DNA of 64,000 nt from Isoptericola halotolerans (GTDB taxonomy: Bacteria > Actinomycetota > Actinomycetes > Actinomycetales > Cellulomonadaceae), in assembly GCF_013149785.1 (NCBI RefSeq), contig NZ_JABEZU010000001.1, positions 992,001-1,056,000 on the forward strand, written 5' to 3'. The first letter of the stretch is position 1; each line of letters begins with the position of its first letter. Both the position numbers and the translations under genes were made by a program. Shown piece by piece: positions 26,491-35,066 of this stretch. The notes under the pieces were generated by a model. The model ran no database searches. It had not been told where the DNA came from and saw only the letters and a list, made by a program, of their open reading frames with translations.

Positions 26491-26541
26491 CCGGTCGTTC
26501 ACCGAGACACGAGTCCGTCCGACACAGCAGGAGACGCCGCC

Positions 26542-27819
26542 ATGAGCACGCCCGACCCCACGTTCAACGCCCCCCTGTCCGAGGTGGACCCGGAGATCGC
26601 CGCGGTCCTCGACGGGGAGCTGGCCCGCCAGCGCGACACCCTCGAGATGATCGCGTCGGAGAACTTCGTGCCGCGCGCCGTCCTGCAGGCGCAGGGTTCG
26701 GTGCTGACCAACAAGTACGCCGAGGGCTACCCCGGCCGTCGGTACTACGGTGGCTGCGAGCAGGTGGACATCGCCGAGAACCTCGCGATCTCGCGCGCCA
26801 AGGAGCTCTTCGGCGCCGAGTACGCCAACGTCCAGCCGCACTCCGGCGCGCAGGCCAACGCCGCCGTGCTGCACGGCCTGATCAACGCCGGGGACAAGAT
26901 CCTCGGCCTGGAGCTCGCCCACGGCGGTCACCTCACGCACGGGATGAAGATCAACTTCTCCGGCAAGCTGTACGACGTCGGCGCGTACGGGGTGGACCCG
27001 ACGACGCACCGCATCGAGATGGACGAGGTGCGCAAGCGGGCCCTGGAGCACCGACCGGACGTCATCATCGCCGGCTGGTCCGCCTACCCCCGCCACCTCG
27101 ACTTCGCCGCGTTCCGCGAGGTCGCCGACGAGGTCGGTGCCAAGCTGTGGGTGGACATGGCACACTTCGCGGGTCTGGTGGCCGCCGGGCTGCACCCCTC
27201 CCCGGTGCCGCACGCCGACGTCGTCTCCTCCACGGTGCACAAGACGATCGGCGGCCCGCGCTCCGGCTTCATCCTGGCCAAGGAGGAGTACGCGAAGAAG
27301 CTGAACTCCGCCGTCTTCCCCGGTCAGCAGGGCGGCCCGCTCATGCACGTCATCGCCGGCAAGGCCGTGGCGTTCAAGGTGGCGGCGTCGGAGGCCTTCG
27401 CCGAGCGCCAGCAGCGCACCGTGCGCGGCGCGCAGATCATCGCCGAGCGGCTGCTGCAGGCCGACGTCGCCGACACCGGTGTCTCGGTGCTCACCGGTGG
27501 CACCGACGTGCACCTGGTTCTCGTCGACCTGCGCCACTCCGCGATGGACGGCCAGCAGGCCGAGGACCTCCTGCACGACGCCGGGATCACCGTCAACCGC
27601 AACGCCGTGCCCTTCGACCCGCGCCCGCCGCGCGTCACCTCGGGTCTGCGCATCGGTACCCCGGCGCTGGCCACCCGCGGGTTCGGCGACGCGGAGTTCA
27701 CCGAGGTCGCGGACATCATCGCGACGGCGCTCAAGGACGGCTCGTCGGCCGACGTCGAGGCGCTCAAGGCCCGGGTCGCGAAGCTGACGGCGGACTTCCC
27801 GCTCTACCCGGGTCTCTGA
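26542..27819 (+). CDS. glyA: Serine hydroxymethyltransferase
   Basis: A 425-residue PLP enzyme that converts serine and THF to glycine and 5,10-methylene-THF, the main source of one-carbon units. The PLP lysine is K234 in [28 protein letters not shown] and [12 protein letters not shown] are further family blocks. CAGGAG lies 9 nt before ATG 26542. A ZTP riboswitch in its leader indicates control by folate status. folD, the next step in the pathway, follows after a long hairpin. Confidence 0.97.
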   Translation: MSTPDPTFNAPLSEVDPEIAAVLDGELARQRDTLEMIASENFVPRAVLQAQGSVLTNKYAEGYPGRRYYGGCEQVDIAENLAISRAKELFGAEYANVQPHSGAQANAAVLHGLINAGDKILGLELAHGGHLTHGMKINFSGKLYDVGAYGVDPTTHRIEMDEVRKRALEHRPDVIIAGWSAYPRHLDFAAFREVADEVGAKLWVDMAHFAGLVAAGLHPSPVPHADVVSSTVHKTIGGPRSGFILAKEEYAKKLNSAVFPGQQGGPLMHVIAGKAVAFKVAASEAFAERQQRTVRGAQIIAERLLQADVADTGVSVLTGGTDVHLVLVDLRHSAMDGQQAEDLLHDAGITVNRNAVPFDPRPPRVTSGLRIGTPALATRGFGDAEFTEVADIIATALKDGSSADVEALKARVAKLTADFPLYPGL

Positions 27820-27829
27820 CCCTTCCGGC

Positions 27830-27885
27830 CGACCATGCGATGGCGGCCCGTCCTTGGACTCTGACGGGCCGCCATCGCATGGTCG
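27830..27885 (+). terminator. 23-bp perfect inverted repeat between glyA and folD
   Basis: Arms at 27830-27852 and 27863-27885 pair perfectly around a 10-nt loop. It lies 10 nt after the glyA stop, so folD is probably transcribed from its own promoter or by read-through. Confidence 0.75.
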
Positions 27886-27943
27886 ACGGTCACGAAGGCA
27901 TGTTCGACGACGATCGAGACGACGTGTTCAGAGGGAGACGGCG

Positions 27944-28825
27944 ATGAGCGCACAGAAGCTGGACGGCAAGGCGACTGCCGCCGCGATCAAGGACGACCTG
28001 CGCGGGCGGGTGGCCACCCTGCGGGAGAAGGGCGTGGTGCCCGGGCTCGGCACGCTGCTGGTCGGTGAGGACCCGGGTTCGCAGTGGTACGTGGCCGGCA
28101 AGCACCGCGACTGCGCGGAGGTGGGCATCGAGTCCATCCGCGAGGACCTGCCGGCCGACGCCACGCAGGAGGACATCGAGGCGGCCGTGCGGCGGCTCAA
28201 CGACGACCCGACCTGCACCGGGTACATCGTGCAGCTGCCGCTGCCGGCAGGGATCGACACCAACCGCGTGCTGGAGCTCGTCGACCCGGCCAAGGACGCC
28301 GACGGCCTGCACCCGACCAACCTCGGCAGGCTCGTGCTGCGGGTCGGCGAGGAGATCGACTCCCCGCTGCCGTGCACGCCGCGCGGCATCGTCGAGCTCG
28401 TCGAGCGCCACGGGGTCGACTGGGCCGGCAAGGAGGTCGTGGTGCTGGGCCGCGGCGTGACCGTGGGTCGGCCCATCGGGTTGCTGCTCACCCGCAAGGC
28501 GGTCAACGCCACGGTGACGCTCACGCACACCGGGACCCGTGACCTCCCCTCGCTGATCCGCCGCGCAGACGTCGTGATCGCGGCTGCCGGGGTCGAGGGC
28601 CTCGTCACCGCGGACATGGTCAAGCCCGGAGCGGTGCTCGTCGACGTGGGCGTCTCGCGTCGCACCGACCCGGAGACCGGCAAGTCGCGGGTGGTCGGCG
28701 ACATCGCGCCCGAGGCCCGGGAGGCGGCCGGCTGGTACTCGCCCAACCCGGGCGGCGTCGGCCCCATGACCCGGGCGATGCTGCTGGCGAACGTCGTCGA
28801 GTCCGCGGAGCGGGCGGCCGGCTGA
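27944..28825 (+). CDS. folD: Bifunctional methylene-THF dehydrogenase/cyclohydrolase
   Basis: A 293-residue enzyme that oxidises 5,10-methylene-THF with NADP and hydrolyses the product to 10-formyl-THF. Y49 and K53 ([17 protein letters not shown]) are the catalytic pair, PLPAGIDT is the substrate loop and [11 protein letters not shown] is the NADP-binding turn. ATG 27944 is preceded by GAGGGAG. It continues the one-carbon pathway from glyA. Confidence 0.95.
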   Translation: MSAQKLDGKATAAAIKDDLRGRVATLREKGVVPGLGTLLVGEDPGSQWYVAGKHRDCAEVGIESIREDLPADATQEDIEAAVRRLNDDPTCTGYIVQLPLPAGIDTNRVLELVDPAKDADGLHPTNLGRLVLRVGEEIDSPLPCTPRGIVELVERHGVDWAGKEVVVLGRGVTVGRPIGLLLTRKAVNATVTLTHTGTRDLPSLIRRADVVIAAAGVEGLVTADMVKPGAVLVDVGVSRRTDPETGKSRVVGDIAPEAREAAGWYSPNPGGVGPMTRAMLLANVVESAERAAG

Positions 28826-28858
28826 CCGCGGTCGGGACTCCTCTGCCAGGATGGCTCG

Positions 28859-29722
28859 ATGACTGCGACGAGCCAGCACGGCTGGACCACCGACCCTCGT
28901 GAGCTGCTCCGTGTCGGGGAGGGGTTCCGTCTCGCGGACGTCGACCCGGACGCCACGCCCGGCTACGACGGGCGCAAGAAGCATGGCCGGGCCGACCTGC
29001 GCGCCGGCGCCGACGAGCTCGCCGCCCTGCAGGAGCGGCTCTACGCCCAGAGCCGGGTGGACCCGTCGACGCCGGCCGTGCTGCTCGTGCTGCAGGCGAT
29101 GGACTCCGCGGGCAAGGGCGGGATCGTCCGACATGTCATCGGGGCCACCGACCCGCAGGGCATCCGGCTCAAGGCGTTCAAGAAGCCGACGGCCGAGGAG
29201 CTGCAGCACGACTTTCTGTGGCGGGTCGAGAGAGAGCTGCCCGAACCGGGCTTCATCGGCGTCTTCGACCGCTCGCACTACGAGGACGTCCTCATCGGTG
29301 CCGTCCGCGAGCTCGCGCCACCGGAGGAGATCGAGCGTCGCTTCGGGGCGATCAACGACTTCGAGGAGCGGCTGGCGGCGTCGGGGACCAAGGTCGTCAA
29401 GGTCATGCTCCACATCTCGTCGGCGGAGCAGAAGTCGCGTCTCATGGAGCGCCTGGACCGGCCGGACAAGCACTGGAAGTACAACCCGGGCGACGTCGAC
29501 GAGCGTCTGCTGTGGCCGCGCTACATGGACGCCTTCCAGACGGTGCTGGAGCGCACGTCGACCGACCTCGCCCCGTGGCACGTGGTGCCCGCGAACGCGA
29601 AGTGGTACGCCCGCCTCGCCGTGCAGGCGCTGCTGCTGGACGCCCTGGAGTCCATCGATCCGCGGTGGCCGGCCGCCGCCTACGACGTCGCGGCCGAGAA
29701 GCGGCGCCTCGCGGCGAGCTGA
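28859..29722 (+). CDS. PPK2-family polyphosphate:nucleotide phosphotransferase
   Basis: A 287-residue cytoplasmic enzyme that transfers phosphate between polyphosphate and nucleotides. Walker A is DSAGKGG (82-88); Walker B is FDRSHYEDV; the FKKPTAEEL and WKYNPGDVDE segments are typical of the shorter PPK2 proteins. The start is ATG 28859, with CAGGAT exactly 6 nt upstream and no Shine-Dalgarno, which suggests a leaderless mRNA. Whether it uses AMP, ADP or both cannot be read reliably. Confidence 0.9.
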   Translation: MTATSQHGWTTDPRELLRVGEGFRLADVDPDATPGYDGRKKHGRADLRAGADELAALQERLYAQSRVDPSTPAVLLVLQAMDSAGKGGIVRHVIGATDPQGIRLKAFKKPTAEELQHDFLWRVERELPEPGFIGVFDRSHYEDVLIGAVRELAPPEEIERRFGAINDFEERLAASGTKVVKVMLHISSAEQKSRLMERLDRPDKHWKYNPGDVDERLLWPRYMDAFQTVLERTSTDLAPWHVVPANAKWYARLAVQALLLDALESIDPRWPAAAYDVAAEKRRLAAS

Positions 29723-29797
29723 GCGGCGATGAGTCCGGCCGCCCGGCACCGTCGTACCTCCTGAGGCCCCGACCCGCGGGGCGAAGGAGGGAACGCC

Positions 29798-30286
29798 ATG
29801 GTCACCGTTCGACCGCACCTGTGGTTCGCCGACAACAACGCCCACGAGGCCGCGGCCTTCTATGCCGAGCACGTCCCCGACTCCAGGGTCCGGCACGTGC
29901 TCACGGCGTCCGACGGGATCCCGGGCGCGGAACCGGGCGAGCCGTTCATCGTCGAGTTCACGGTCTGCGGTCTCGAGGTCGTCGGCCTGAACGCCGGTCC
30001 GCACCTGCGCCTGGACGAGGCCTTCAGCTTCTACCTGCTGTGCGACGGCCAGGACGAGGTGGACCACTACTGGGACCTGCTCATCTCCGGTGGCGGCCGG
30101 CCCGGGCAGTGCGGATGGTGCACCGACCGCTTCGGTGTGAGCTGGCAGGTGATCCCGAAGCAGCTCGAGGAGCTCTGCGGTGACTACACCACCGCGGCGA
30201 ACCAGCGGGCGATGCAGGCGATGCTGCAGATGTCCAAGATCGACGTGCCGACCCTGGAGGCGGCCTACGCCGACCAGCCGGCATAG
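29798..30286 (+). CDS. VOC-superfamily protein (PhnB-like)
   Basis: A 162-residue protein of the type often labelled 3-demethylubiquinone methyltransferase-like. PHLWFADNNAHEAAAFYAEH begins the first beta-alpha-beta-beta-beta unit and DRFGVSWQVIP closes the second. Substrate unknown. GAAGGAGG lies upstream. Its last 22 bases overlap the end of the convergent membrane-protein gene. Confidence 0.85.
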   Translation: MVTVRPHLWFADNNAHEAAAFYAEHVPDSRVRHVLTASDGIPGAEPGEPFIVEFTVCGLEVVGLNAGPHLRLDEAFSFYLLCDGQDEVDHYWDLLISGGGRPGQCGWCTDRFGVSWQVIPKQLEELCGDYTTAANQRAMQAMLQMSKIDVPTLEAAYADQPA

Positions 30287-31314
30287 GCGACGAGGGCCGC
30301 GGCCAGGAGTATCCCGACGCCGACGACGACGTGCACGCGTCGTCGGGCGCGCAGGACCGCGACGAACTCGCGCAGGTAGGCGCTCGGGAAGTAGTACGGC
30401 GCGGTCGGGGCACCGATCGCGTGCGCCTCGATGCCGAGGTCCAGCGCCTCCAGCGCGGCCCGGGGCGCGTGGTAGCTGTTGGTCGCCACCAGGTAGGGCG
30501 GCTCGATGCCACGCTCCCGCAGGAGCGTCGCCGAGAACACCAGGTTCTCCTGCGTGGTGCGCGCGCGGTCCTCGACGAGGACCCGGTCGGCCGGGATGCC
30601 GTGGTCGGTCAGCCAGGTGGCCATCGCTCGTCCCTCGGGCACGGTCTCGTCCGCGCCCTGACCGCCGGAGGCCACCAGCCACGCCGGGACGTCGTCGCCG
30701 AGACGTCGGGCGGCCTCGACGGCGGTCCGCAGTCGAGCGGCCAGCAGGGGCGGGACCTTGCCGGAGACCACCCGGGACCCGAGCACGACGACGGCGCGGG
30801 CGTCCACGCGGCGTGCGTACCGCCGGTACTGCCACGTCTGCACGACGAACCCGAGGAAGTAGTACGCCAGCCATGCCCCGCCGAGTGCCACGGCGGTGGC
30901 CAGTGCGGAGGCCAGGGGCTGGTCGAGCAGGACGAGTCCGACGACGACCCCCGGCGCGGTCAGCAGCGCCGCGCCGGCCAGCAGCGACAGCAGGTTGCCC
31001 AGCGACCGGCGCTCGGAGCGGATCATCGTCAGGCCGTTCGCGACGAGGAAGAACGGCAGCACGAGCGCGGTGAGGGCGACGACCACCAGGAGGGCGAGGG
31101 AGAACCACTCGAGGACCTCGGTTCCGTCGGGCAGCAGGGCGACGGTCCGGTTCACCAGACCGACCAGGCTGTAGCCGAGCGCCACCAGCAGGAAGCCGTT
31201 GCGCAGCCGACGGCGGTCGCGACGCATCGACCACGCGCACCAGGTGCCCCAGAACAGGGTGGAGGCGAGGGCGGCGACGACGGCCTGCCAGGTCACGGTG
31301 TCCACGGTCCCCAC
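30265..31314 (-). CDS. DUF218/YdcF-like membrane protein
   Basis: A 349-residue protein with five or six membrane helices in the first 165 residues, then a DUF218 domain (about 172-320) containing AVVVLGSRV, ASGGQGADETVPEGRAM, VEDRARTTQENLVFS and ATNSYHAPRA, and a final membrane helix. E. coli YdcF and SanA/ElyC relatives act in envelope processes. The role here is unknown. Confidence 0.85.
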   Translation of the reverse strand: MGTVDTVTWQAVVAALASTLFWGTWCAWSMRRDRRRLRNGFLLVALGYSLVGLVNRTVALLPDGTEVLEWFSLALLVVVALTALVLPFFLVANGLTMIRSERRSLGNLLSLLAGAALLTAPGVVVGLVLLDQPLASALATAVALGGAWLAYYFLGFVVQTWQYRRYARRVDARAVVVLGSRVVSGKVPPLLAARLRTAVEAARRLGDDVPAWLVASGGQGADETVPEGRAMATWLTDHGIPADRVLVEDRARTTQENLVFSATLLRERGIEPPYLVATNSYHAPRAALEALDLGIEAHAIGAPTAPYYFPSAYLREFVAVLRARRRVHVVVGVGILLAAALVAYAGWSA

Positions 31315-31387
31315 GACGCCACCCTACGAGGAGGCACGTGACCTGTCCGACTGACAGGTGTCGGTGGCATGTGGTCGTATAGCCCGC

Positions 31388-32203
31388 GTGCTGACCATCG
31401 CCACCGCCAACGTCAACGGGATCCGTGCCGCCTTCCGCCGCGGCATGCACGACTGGATCTCCCGCCGCTCACCCGACGTCCTGCTGCTGCAGGAGGTCCG
31501 TGCCCCCGACGCGCTGGTGCGCGACTACCTCGAGGGGTGGCACGTCGCGCACCTGCCGTCCGAGCTCAAGGGGCGTGCGGGCGTCGCGGTCGCCTCGAGG
31601 CTGCCGGTCGCCGCGGTGCGCGGCGGGCTTCCGCCGCTCGACGGCGGTGCCGAGGCCGACGTCGACTCCGGGCGCTGGCTCGAGGTCGACCTCGCCCTGC
31701 CCGACGGCGGGACGATCACCGTGGTCTCGGCCTACCTGCACTCGGGCTCGACCAACCCGGGCCAGGAGCACACGATGGTCTCCAAGTACGCCCACCTGGA
31801 CCGGGTGAGCGCCCGGATGGTCGAGCTCGCGGCGTCGGACCTGCCGGCCCTGGTGGCGGGCGACCTCAACATCGCCCACCGCGAGGTCGACATCGCCAAC
31901 TTCAAGGGAAACCGCAAGAGCGCGGGGTTCCTGCCCGAGGAGCGCGCGTACGTCGACCGCTGGCTCGGCGCCGGGTGGACGGACCTCGGCCGGGCGCACG
32001 GCGGCGACGGGCCCGGGCCCTACACCTGGTGGTCGTGGCGCGGTCAGGCGTACGTCAACGACCGGGGGTGGCGCATCGACTACCAGCTCGCGAACGCGGC
32101 GCTCGCGGACCGGGCGGTCAAGGTCGAGGTCGACCGGGCGCCGTCCTACGAGGAGCGTTGGAGCGACCACGCGCCCGTCGTGGCCACGTACGACGTGGTG
32201 TGA
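31388..32203 (+). CDS. xth: Exodeoxyribonuclease III
   Basis: A 271-residue AP endonuclease/3'-5' exonuclease of base-excision repair. MLTIATANVNGIRA, E36 in LLQEVRAP, GDLNIAH and the terminal WSDHAPV motif carry the metal-binding and catalytic residues. GTG 31388 is chosen because the family starts here. There is no ribosome-binding site, and a CGTATA box lies 6 nt upstream, consistent with a leaderless transcript; GTG 31358 is less likely. Confidence 0.92.
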   Translation: MLTIATANVNGIRAAFRRGMHDWISRRSPDVLLLQEVRAPDALVRDYLEGWHVAHLPSELKGRAGVAVASRLPVAAVRGGLPPLDGGAEADVDSGRWLEVDLALPDGGTITVVSAYLHSGSTNPGQEHTMVSKYAHLDRVSARMVELAASDLPALVAGDLNIAHREVDIANFKGNRKSAGFLPEERAYVDRWLGAGWTDLGRAHGGDGPGPYTWWSWRGQAYVNDRGWRIDYQLANAALADRAVKVEVDRAPSYEERWSDHAPVVATYDVV

Positions 32204-32349
32204 GGCGCCCTTCGCCCTGAGGCCCCGGGCACCTGACGTGGTCAGAGTTCCGCTGCTGGTCATCTCGGCGTCGGCCAGGTGTCGTCCGACGCTGGTGGTA
32301 TCTCCCTGGACGAGCTCGTCACACGTCCGCCGACCACGGGAGGCCAAGG

Positions 32350-33588
32350 ATGAGCGAGACGAAGGCGCCGGAGCGGGAGCCTGAACCGACGGACGTCCGT
32401 CAGCAGGCCCGAAGTGTCACGTTGCGCAGCCCGCTCGAACGCCTCGGGCTGCGTGGACGGACGTTGGACGTCGCGAACTGGGTCTCCGTCGCGGCATCGA
32501 TCTACTTGCTGATCACCGCGGTCAACATCATCGGCTCGGGGTTCAAGACGGCGACGGGCGACAGCGCGGACGGCGTGTTCGCCTTCGCGTCCAACCCGTT
32601 CGTCGCCCTGATGATCGGGGTGCTCTTCACCGCGTTGACGCAGTCCAGCTCGACGACGACGTCGGTGACGGTCGGCCTGGTGGCCGGCGGCATGCCGATC
32701 CAGATCGCGATCCCGATGCTCATGGGTGCCAACATCGGGACCACGCTGACGAACACGCTGGTCAGCCTCGGCATGGCGCGGGACCGGGAGAACTTCCGCC
32801 GTGCCTTCTCGGCCGCCACCGTGCACGACTTCTTCAACCTCCTGGCGGTGCTGATCTTCCTGCCCCTGGAGATGGCCTTCGGGCTCCTGCAGCGAACCTC
32901 CGCGGTGATGGCCGAGTGGTCGTCGGGAACCGACGGCGGCGTCGTGGCCACGGTGTTCACCGGGATCGGCACGGTGGTCGGCGCCGTGACGAAGCCGCTG
33001 TCCGACCTGGTCAAGGACAGCACGGACTCCCTGCCCGACCTGTGGCAGGGGATCGTCATGATCGTGCTGGGGATCTCGCTGATCCTGTGGGTGATCAACC
33101 TCGTCGGCAGGCTCCTGAAGGTCCTCATGGTCGGCAGGGCCGCCGCCGTGCTGCACACCGCCATCGGGCGCGGGCCGGTGACGGGCATCGGCAGCGGCGC
33201 GGTGGTCACGGTCATGGTGCAGTCCAGCTCGACGACGACGAGCCTCATGATCCCCCTGGCGGGCTCGGGTGTGTTCTCCCTGAGGCAGATCTACCCGTTC
33301 ACCGTCGGAGCCAACATCGGCACCACGATCACCGCGCTCATCGCGGCGTTCGGCTTCACCGGCGTCGAGGCGGAGGCGGCGCTGCAGGCCGCGTACGTGC
33401 ACATGATGTTCAACGTCTACGCCACGTTGCTCATCTTCGGACTGCCCTTCCTGCGGGTGCTGCCCGTGCGGGGCGCCGAGTGGCTCGGCCGGGTAGCCAG
33501 CGTCAACAAGCTGTGGGCGGCCGCCTGGGTGCTCGGCGTGTTCGTCGCGATCCCGCTGACCCTGATCTTTGTCACCGCGGTCCTCTGA
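32350..33588 (+). CDS. Na+/phosphate cotransporter, NptA-like (copy 1)
   Basis: A 412-residue SLC34-like Na/Pi symporter. The two inverted repeats characteristic of the family are obvious: QSSSTTTS at residue 98 and again at 291, each followed by GANIGTT (126 and 320). GGGAGG lies before ATG 32350. It is followed after 23 nt by a small coiled-coil protein gene. A second cotransporter of identical length with its own small protein lies 1.5 kb downstream, so the module is duplicated. Confidence 0.93.
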   Translation: MSETKAPEREPEPTDVRQQARSVTLRSPLERLGLRGRTLDVANWVSVAASIYLLITAVNIIGSGFKTATGDSADGVFAFASNPFVALMIGVLFTALTQSSSTTTSVTVGLVAGGMPIQIAIPMLMGANIGTTLTNTLVSLGMARDRENFRRAFSAATVHDFFNLLAVLIFLPLEMAFGLLQRTSAVMAEWSSGTDGGVVATVFTGIGTVVGAVTKPLSDLVKDSTDSLPDLWQGIVMIVLGISLILWVINLVGRLLKVLMVGRAAAVLHTAIGRGPVTGIGSGAVVTVMVQSSSTTTSLMIPLAGSGVFSLRQIYPFTVGANIGTTITALIAAFGFTGVEAEAALQAAYVHMMFNVYATLLIFGLPFLRVLPVRGAEWLGRVASVNKLWAAAWVLGVFVAIPLTLIFVTAVL

Positions 33589-33611
33589 CCGCTCGAGGAG
33601 ACGAGTACGCC

Positions 33612-33917
33612 ATGACGGAAGCCCCTAGCCCTGGCCTGCGGGAGCACGAACGCGAGCTGGCCGCGATCCTCGACGAGGCCGAGCAGCGGATCGGTGAGCT
33701 CCGGCTCGAGCTGTCGCGCCGGGAGGACCTGTCGGCTCAGCACGCGGAGCTCGACCGGTTGGACGAGCACCTGGCGACGGCCAGGGTGAGCTGGAGCGAG
33801 GTGCGCGGCTTCTTCGACGACGTGCTCCACCAGCTCCGTGGGCGCGGGAACCCGCCGGCCGGGGACGAGGCTCCCGGAGGGCTCCGGGCCGCGGGACGGG
33901 AGCACGACGATGCGTGA
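33612..33917 (+). CDS. Small coiled-coil protein, partner of cotransporter 1
   Basis: A 101-residue soluble, highly charged helical protein of unknown function. The core ELDRLDEHLATARVSW followed by EVRGFFDDVLHQLR is strongly conserved in the protein at 36332-36592, which likewise follows a cotransporter. The C-terminal tail here is longer and Gly/Asp-rich. It overlaps the start of the PstS-like gene by 8 nt. A role in regulating or assembling the transporter is inference. Confidence 0.8.
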   Translation: MTEAPSPGLREHERELAAILDEAEQRIGELRLELSRREDLSAQHAELDRLDEHLATARVSWSEVRGFFDDVLHQLRGRGNPPAGDEAPGGLRAAGREHDDA

Positions 33918-34905
33918 GCGCAGGATGTCCGGCGTGGTGGCCGCCGCTGCGGTGGCTGGCGTCCTGCTCGCGGGTTGCGGGACCGGTCCGACGGCGACCG
34001 CAGGCGGTACCGGGTTGCTGGTGTCGGGGTCGAGCACGGTCGCCCCCATCACCCAGGCGGTGGCGCGCGACGGCCGGTTCGACGTCGACGTCGCGGCCGA
34101 GGGGACCACCGACGGCTTCGAGCGGTTCTGCCGGGGCGAGACCGTCGTCAACAACGCCTCCGAGGCGATCCCCGGGCCTGCCGAACCCGTCGACTACATG
34201 GCGTTGTGCGACGAGCACGGCGTGGAGTACGTCGAGCTGCCGGTCGCCCTCGACGCGCTGAGCGTCGTGCGTCATGTCGACGCGGACTTCGTCGACGGGC
34301 TGACGTCCGCCGAGCTGCAGGCCATCTGGTCGCCGGGAACGTCGGTGCGGACGTGGGCCGACGTCCGGCCGGAGTGGCCCGACCGGGAGATCTCGTTCTA
34401 CGGCCGGCCGCCGGGCTCGGGCACCTTCGACTGGTTCACGCACCGCGTGGTCGGCGAGACCGGCGCGGTGCGGAGCGACCTGCGTGGTACCGATGACATG
34501 GACCAGCTGGCAGCGTGGGTGGCCGGCGACCCGGACGCGCTGGCGTTCATGGGGGTCGGCAGCTATCTCGCTGCCGACGAGGGCCATCGGGACCAAATGA
34601 CGAACATCGACGTCGACGGCGTCGCCCCGACCCTGGAGAACGCCCGGTCCGGCGACTACGGGCTGGCACGACCGCTGTTCATCTATGTCTCGGCCGACGC
34701 GCTGGCGGAGGACGAGGAGGTGGAGCGGTTCGCCGAGCACTACCTGGACGCGGTGGCGACGGTGCTGCCGAGCACCTACTTCTATCCGTTGCCCGACGAG
34801 GCCTCCGAACGGGTGGAGCAGCGGCTCCAGGACCGCCTGACCGGCAGCGTCTACGCCGGCGACCCGTTCCGGCCGGACTCGATCGTCACGCTGCTCGGCG
34901 GGTGA
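33910..34905 (+). CDS. PstS-like phosphate-binding lipoprotein (orphan)
   Basis: A 331-residue lipoprotein with lipobox LAGC (Cys 23). The mature N-terminus VSGSSTVAPIT is the phosphate-binding loop of PstS-type proteins; PPGSGTFDWF is a second binding block. No pstC, pstA or pstB is nearby. ATG 33910 overlaps the preceding small gene and has GGGAG upstream. Lying between two Na/Pi cotransporters, it may scavenge or sense phosphate for them. Confidence 0.85.
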   Translation: MRERRMSGVVAAAAVAGVLLAGCGTGPTATAGGTGLLVSGSSTVAPITQAVARDGRFDVDVAAEGTTDGFERFCRGETVVNNASEAIPGPAEPVDYMALCDEHGVEYVELPVALDALSVVRHVDADFVDGLTSAELQAIWSPGTSVRTWADVRPEWPDREISFYGRPPGSGTFDWFTHRVVGETGAVRSDLRGTDDMDQLAAWVAGDPDALAFMGVGSYLAADEGHRDQMTNIDVDGVAPTLENARSGDYGLARPLFIYVSADALAEDEEVERFAEHYLDAVATVLPSTYFYPLPDEASERVEQRLQDRLTGSVYAGDPFRPDSIVTLLGG

Positions 34906-34948
34906 GCGACCAGGTCGAGGTGAACGTGTGATGCACCGAACGGTGCGT

Positions 34949-34970
34949 GTTCATCTTCTGTTCACCTGAG
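34949..34970 (+). promoter_or_regulatory. PHO box before the second cotransporter
   Basis: Two direct 11-nt units, GTTCATCTTCT and GTTCACCTGAG, match the GTTCACC-type direct repeats bound by PhoP in actinobacteria. They lie about 97 nt before ATG 35067. A GCACCG-AA-CGGTGC hairpin (34933-34946) sits just upstream and may end the previous transcript. Confidence 0.65.
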
Positions 34971-35066
34971 GTCCGTGGTGGCGTCATCCAGCACTGGTTC
35001 TCTCGGAGGGTGATGACGAGCAGTGGCCGCCGGAAGGGCGGGTACCTCACCTCGACGGGAGACTCC

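Noticed and set aside
26496-26506. GTTCACC-like PhoP half-site in the glyA leader
   Set aside because: Only one unit is present, without a direct repeat, and it lies downstream of the riboswitch aptamer.
27890-31450. Long minus-strand open frame across folD, PPK2 and others
   Set aside because: It spans several well-supported plus-strand genes, shows no family motifs and has typical shadow composition.
34947-35066. Earlier start for the second Na/Pi cotransporter
   Set aside because: It would place the PHO box inside the gene and add residues absent from the paralogue; ATG 35067 has GGGAG upstream and gives the same length as copy 1.
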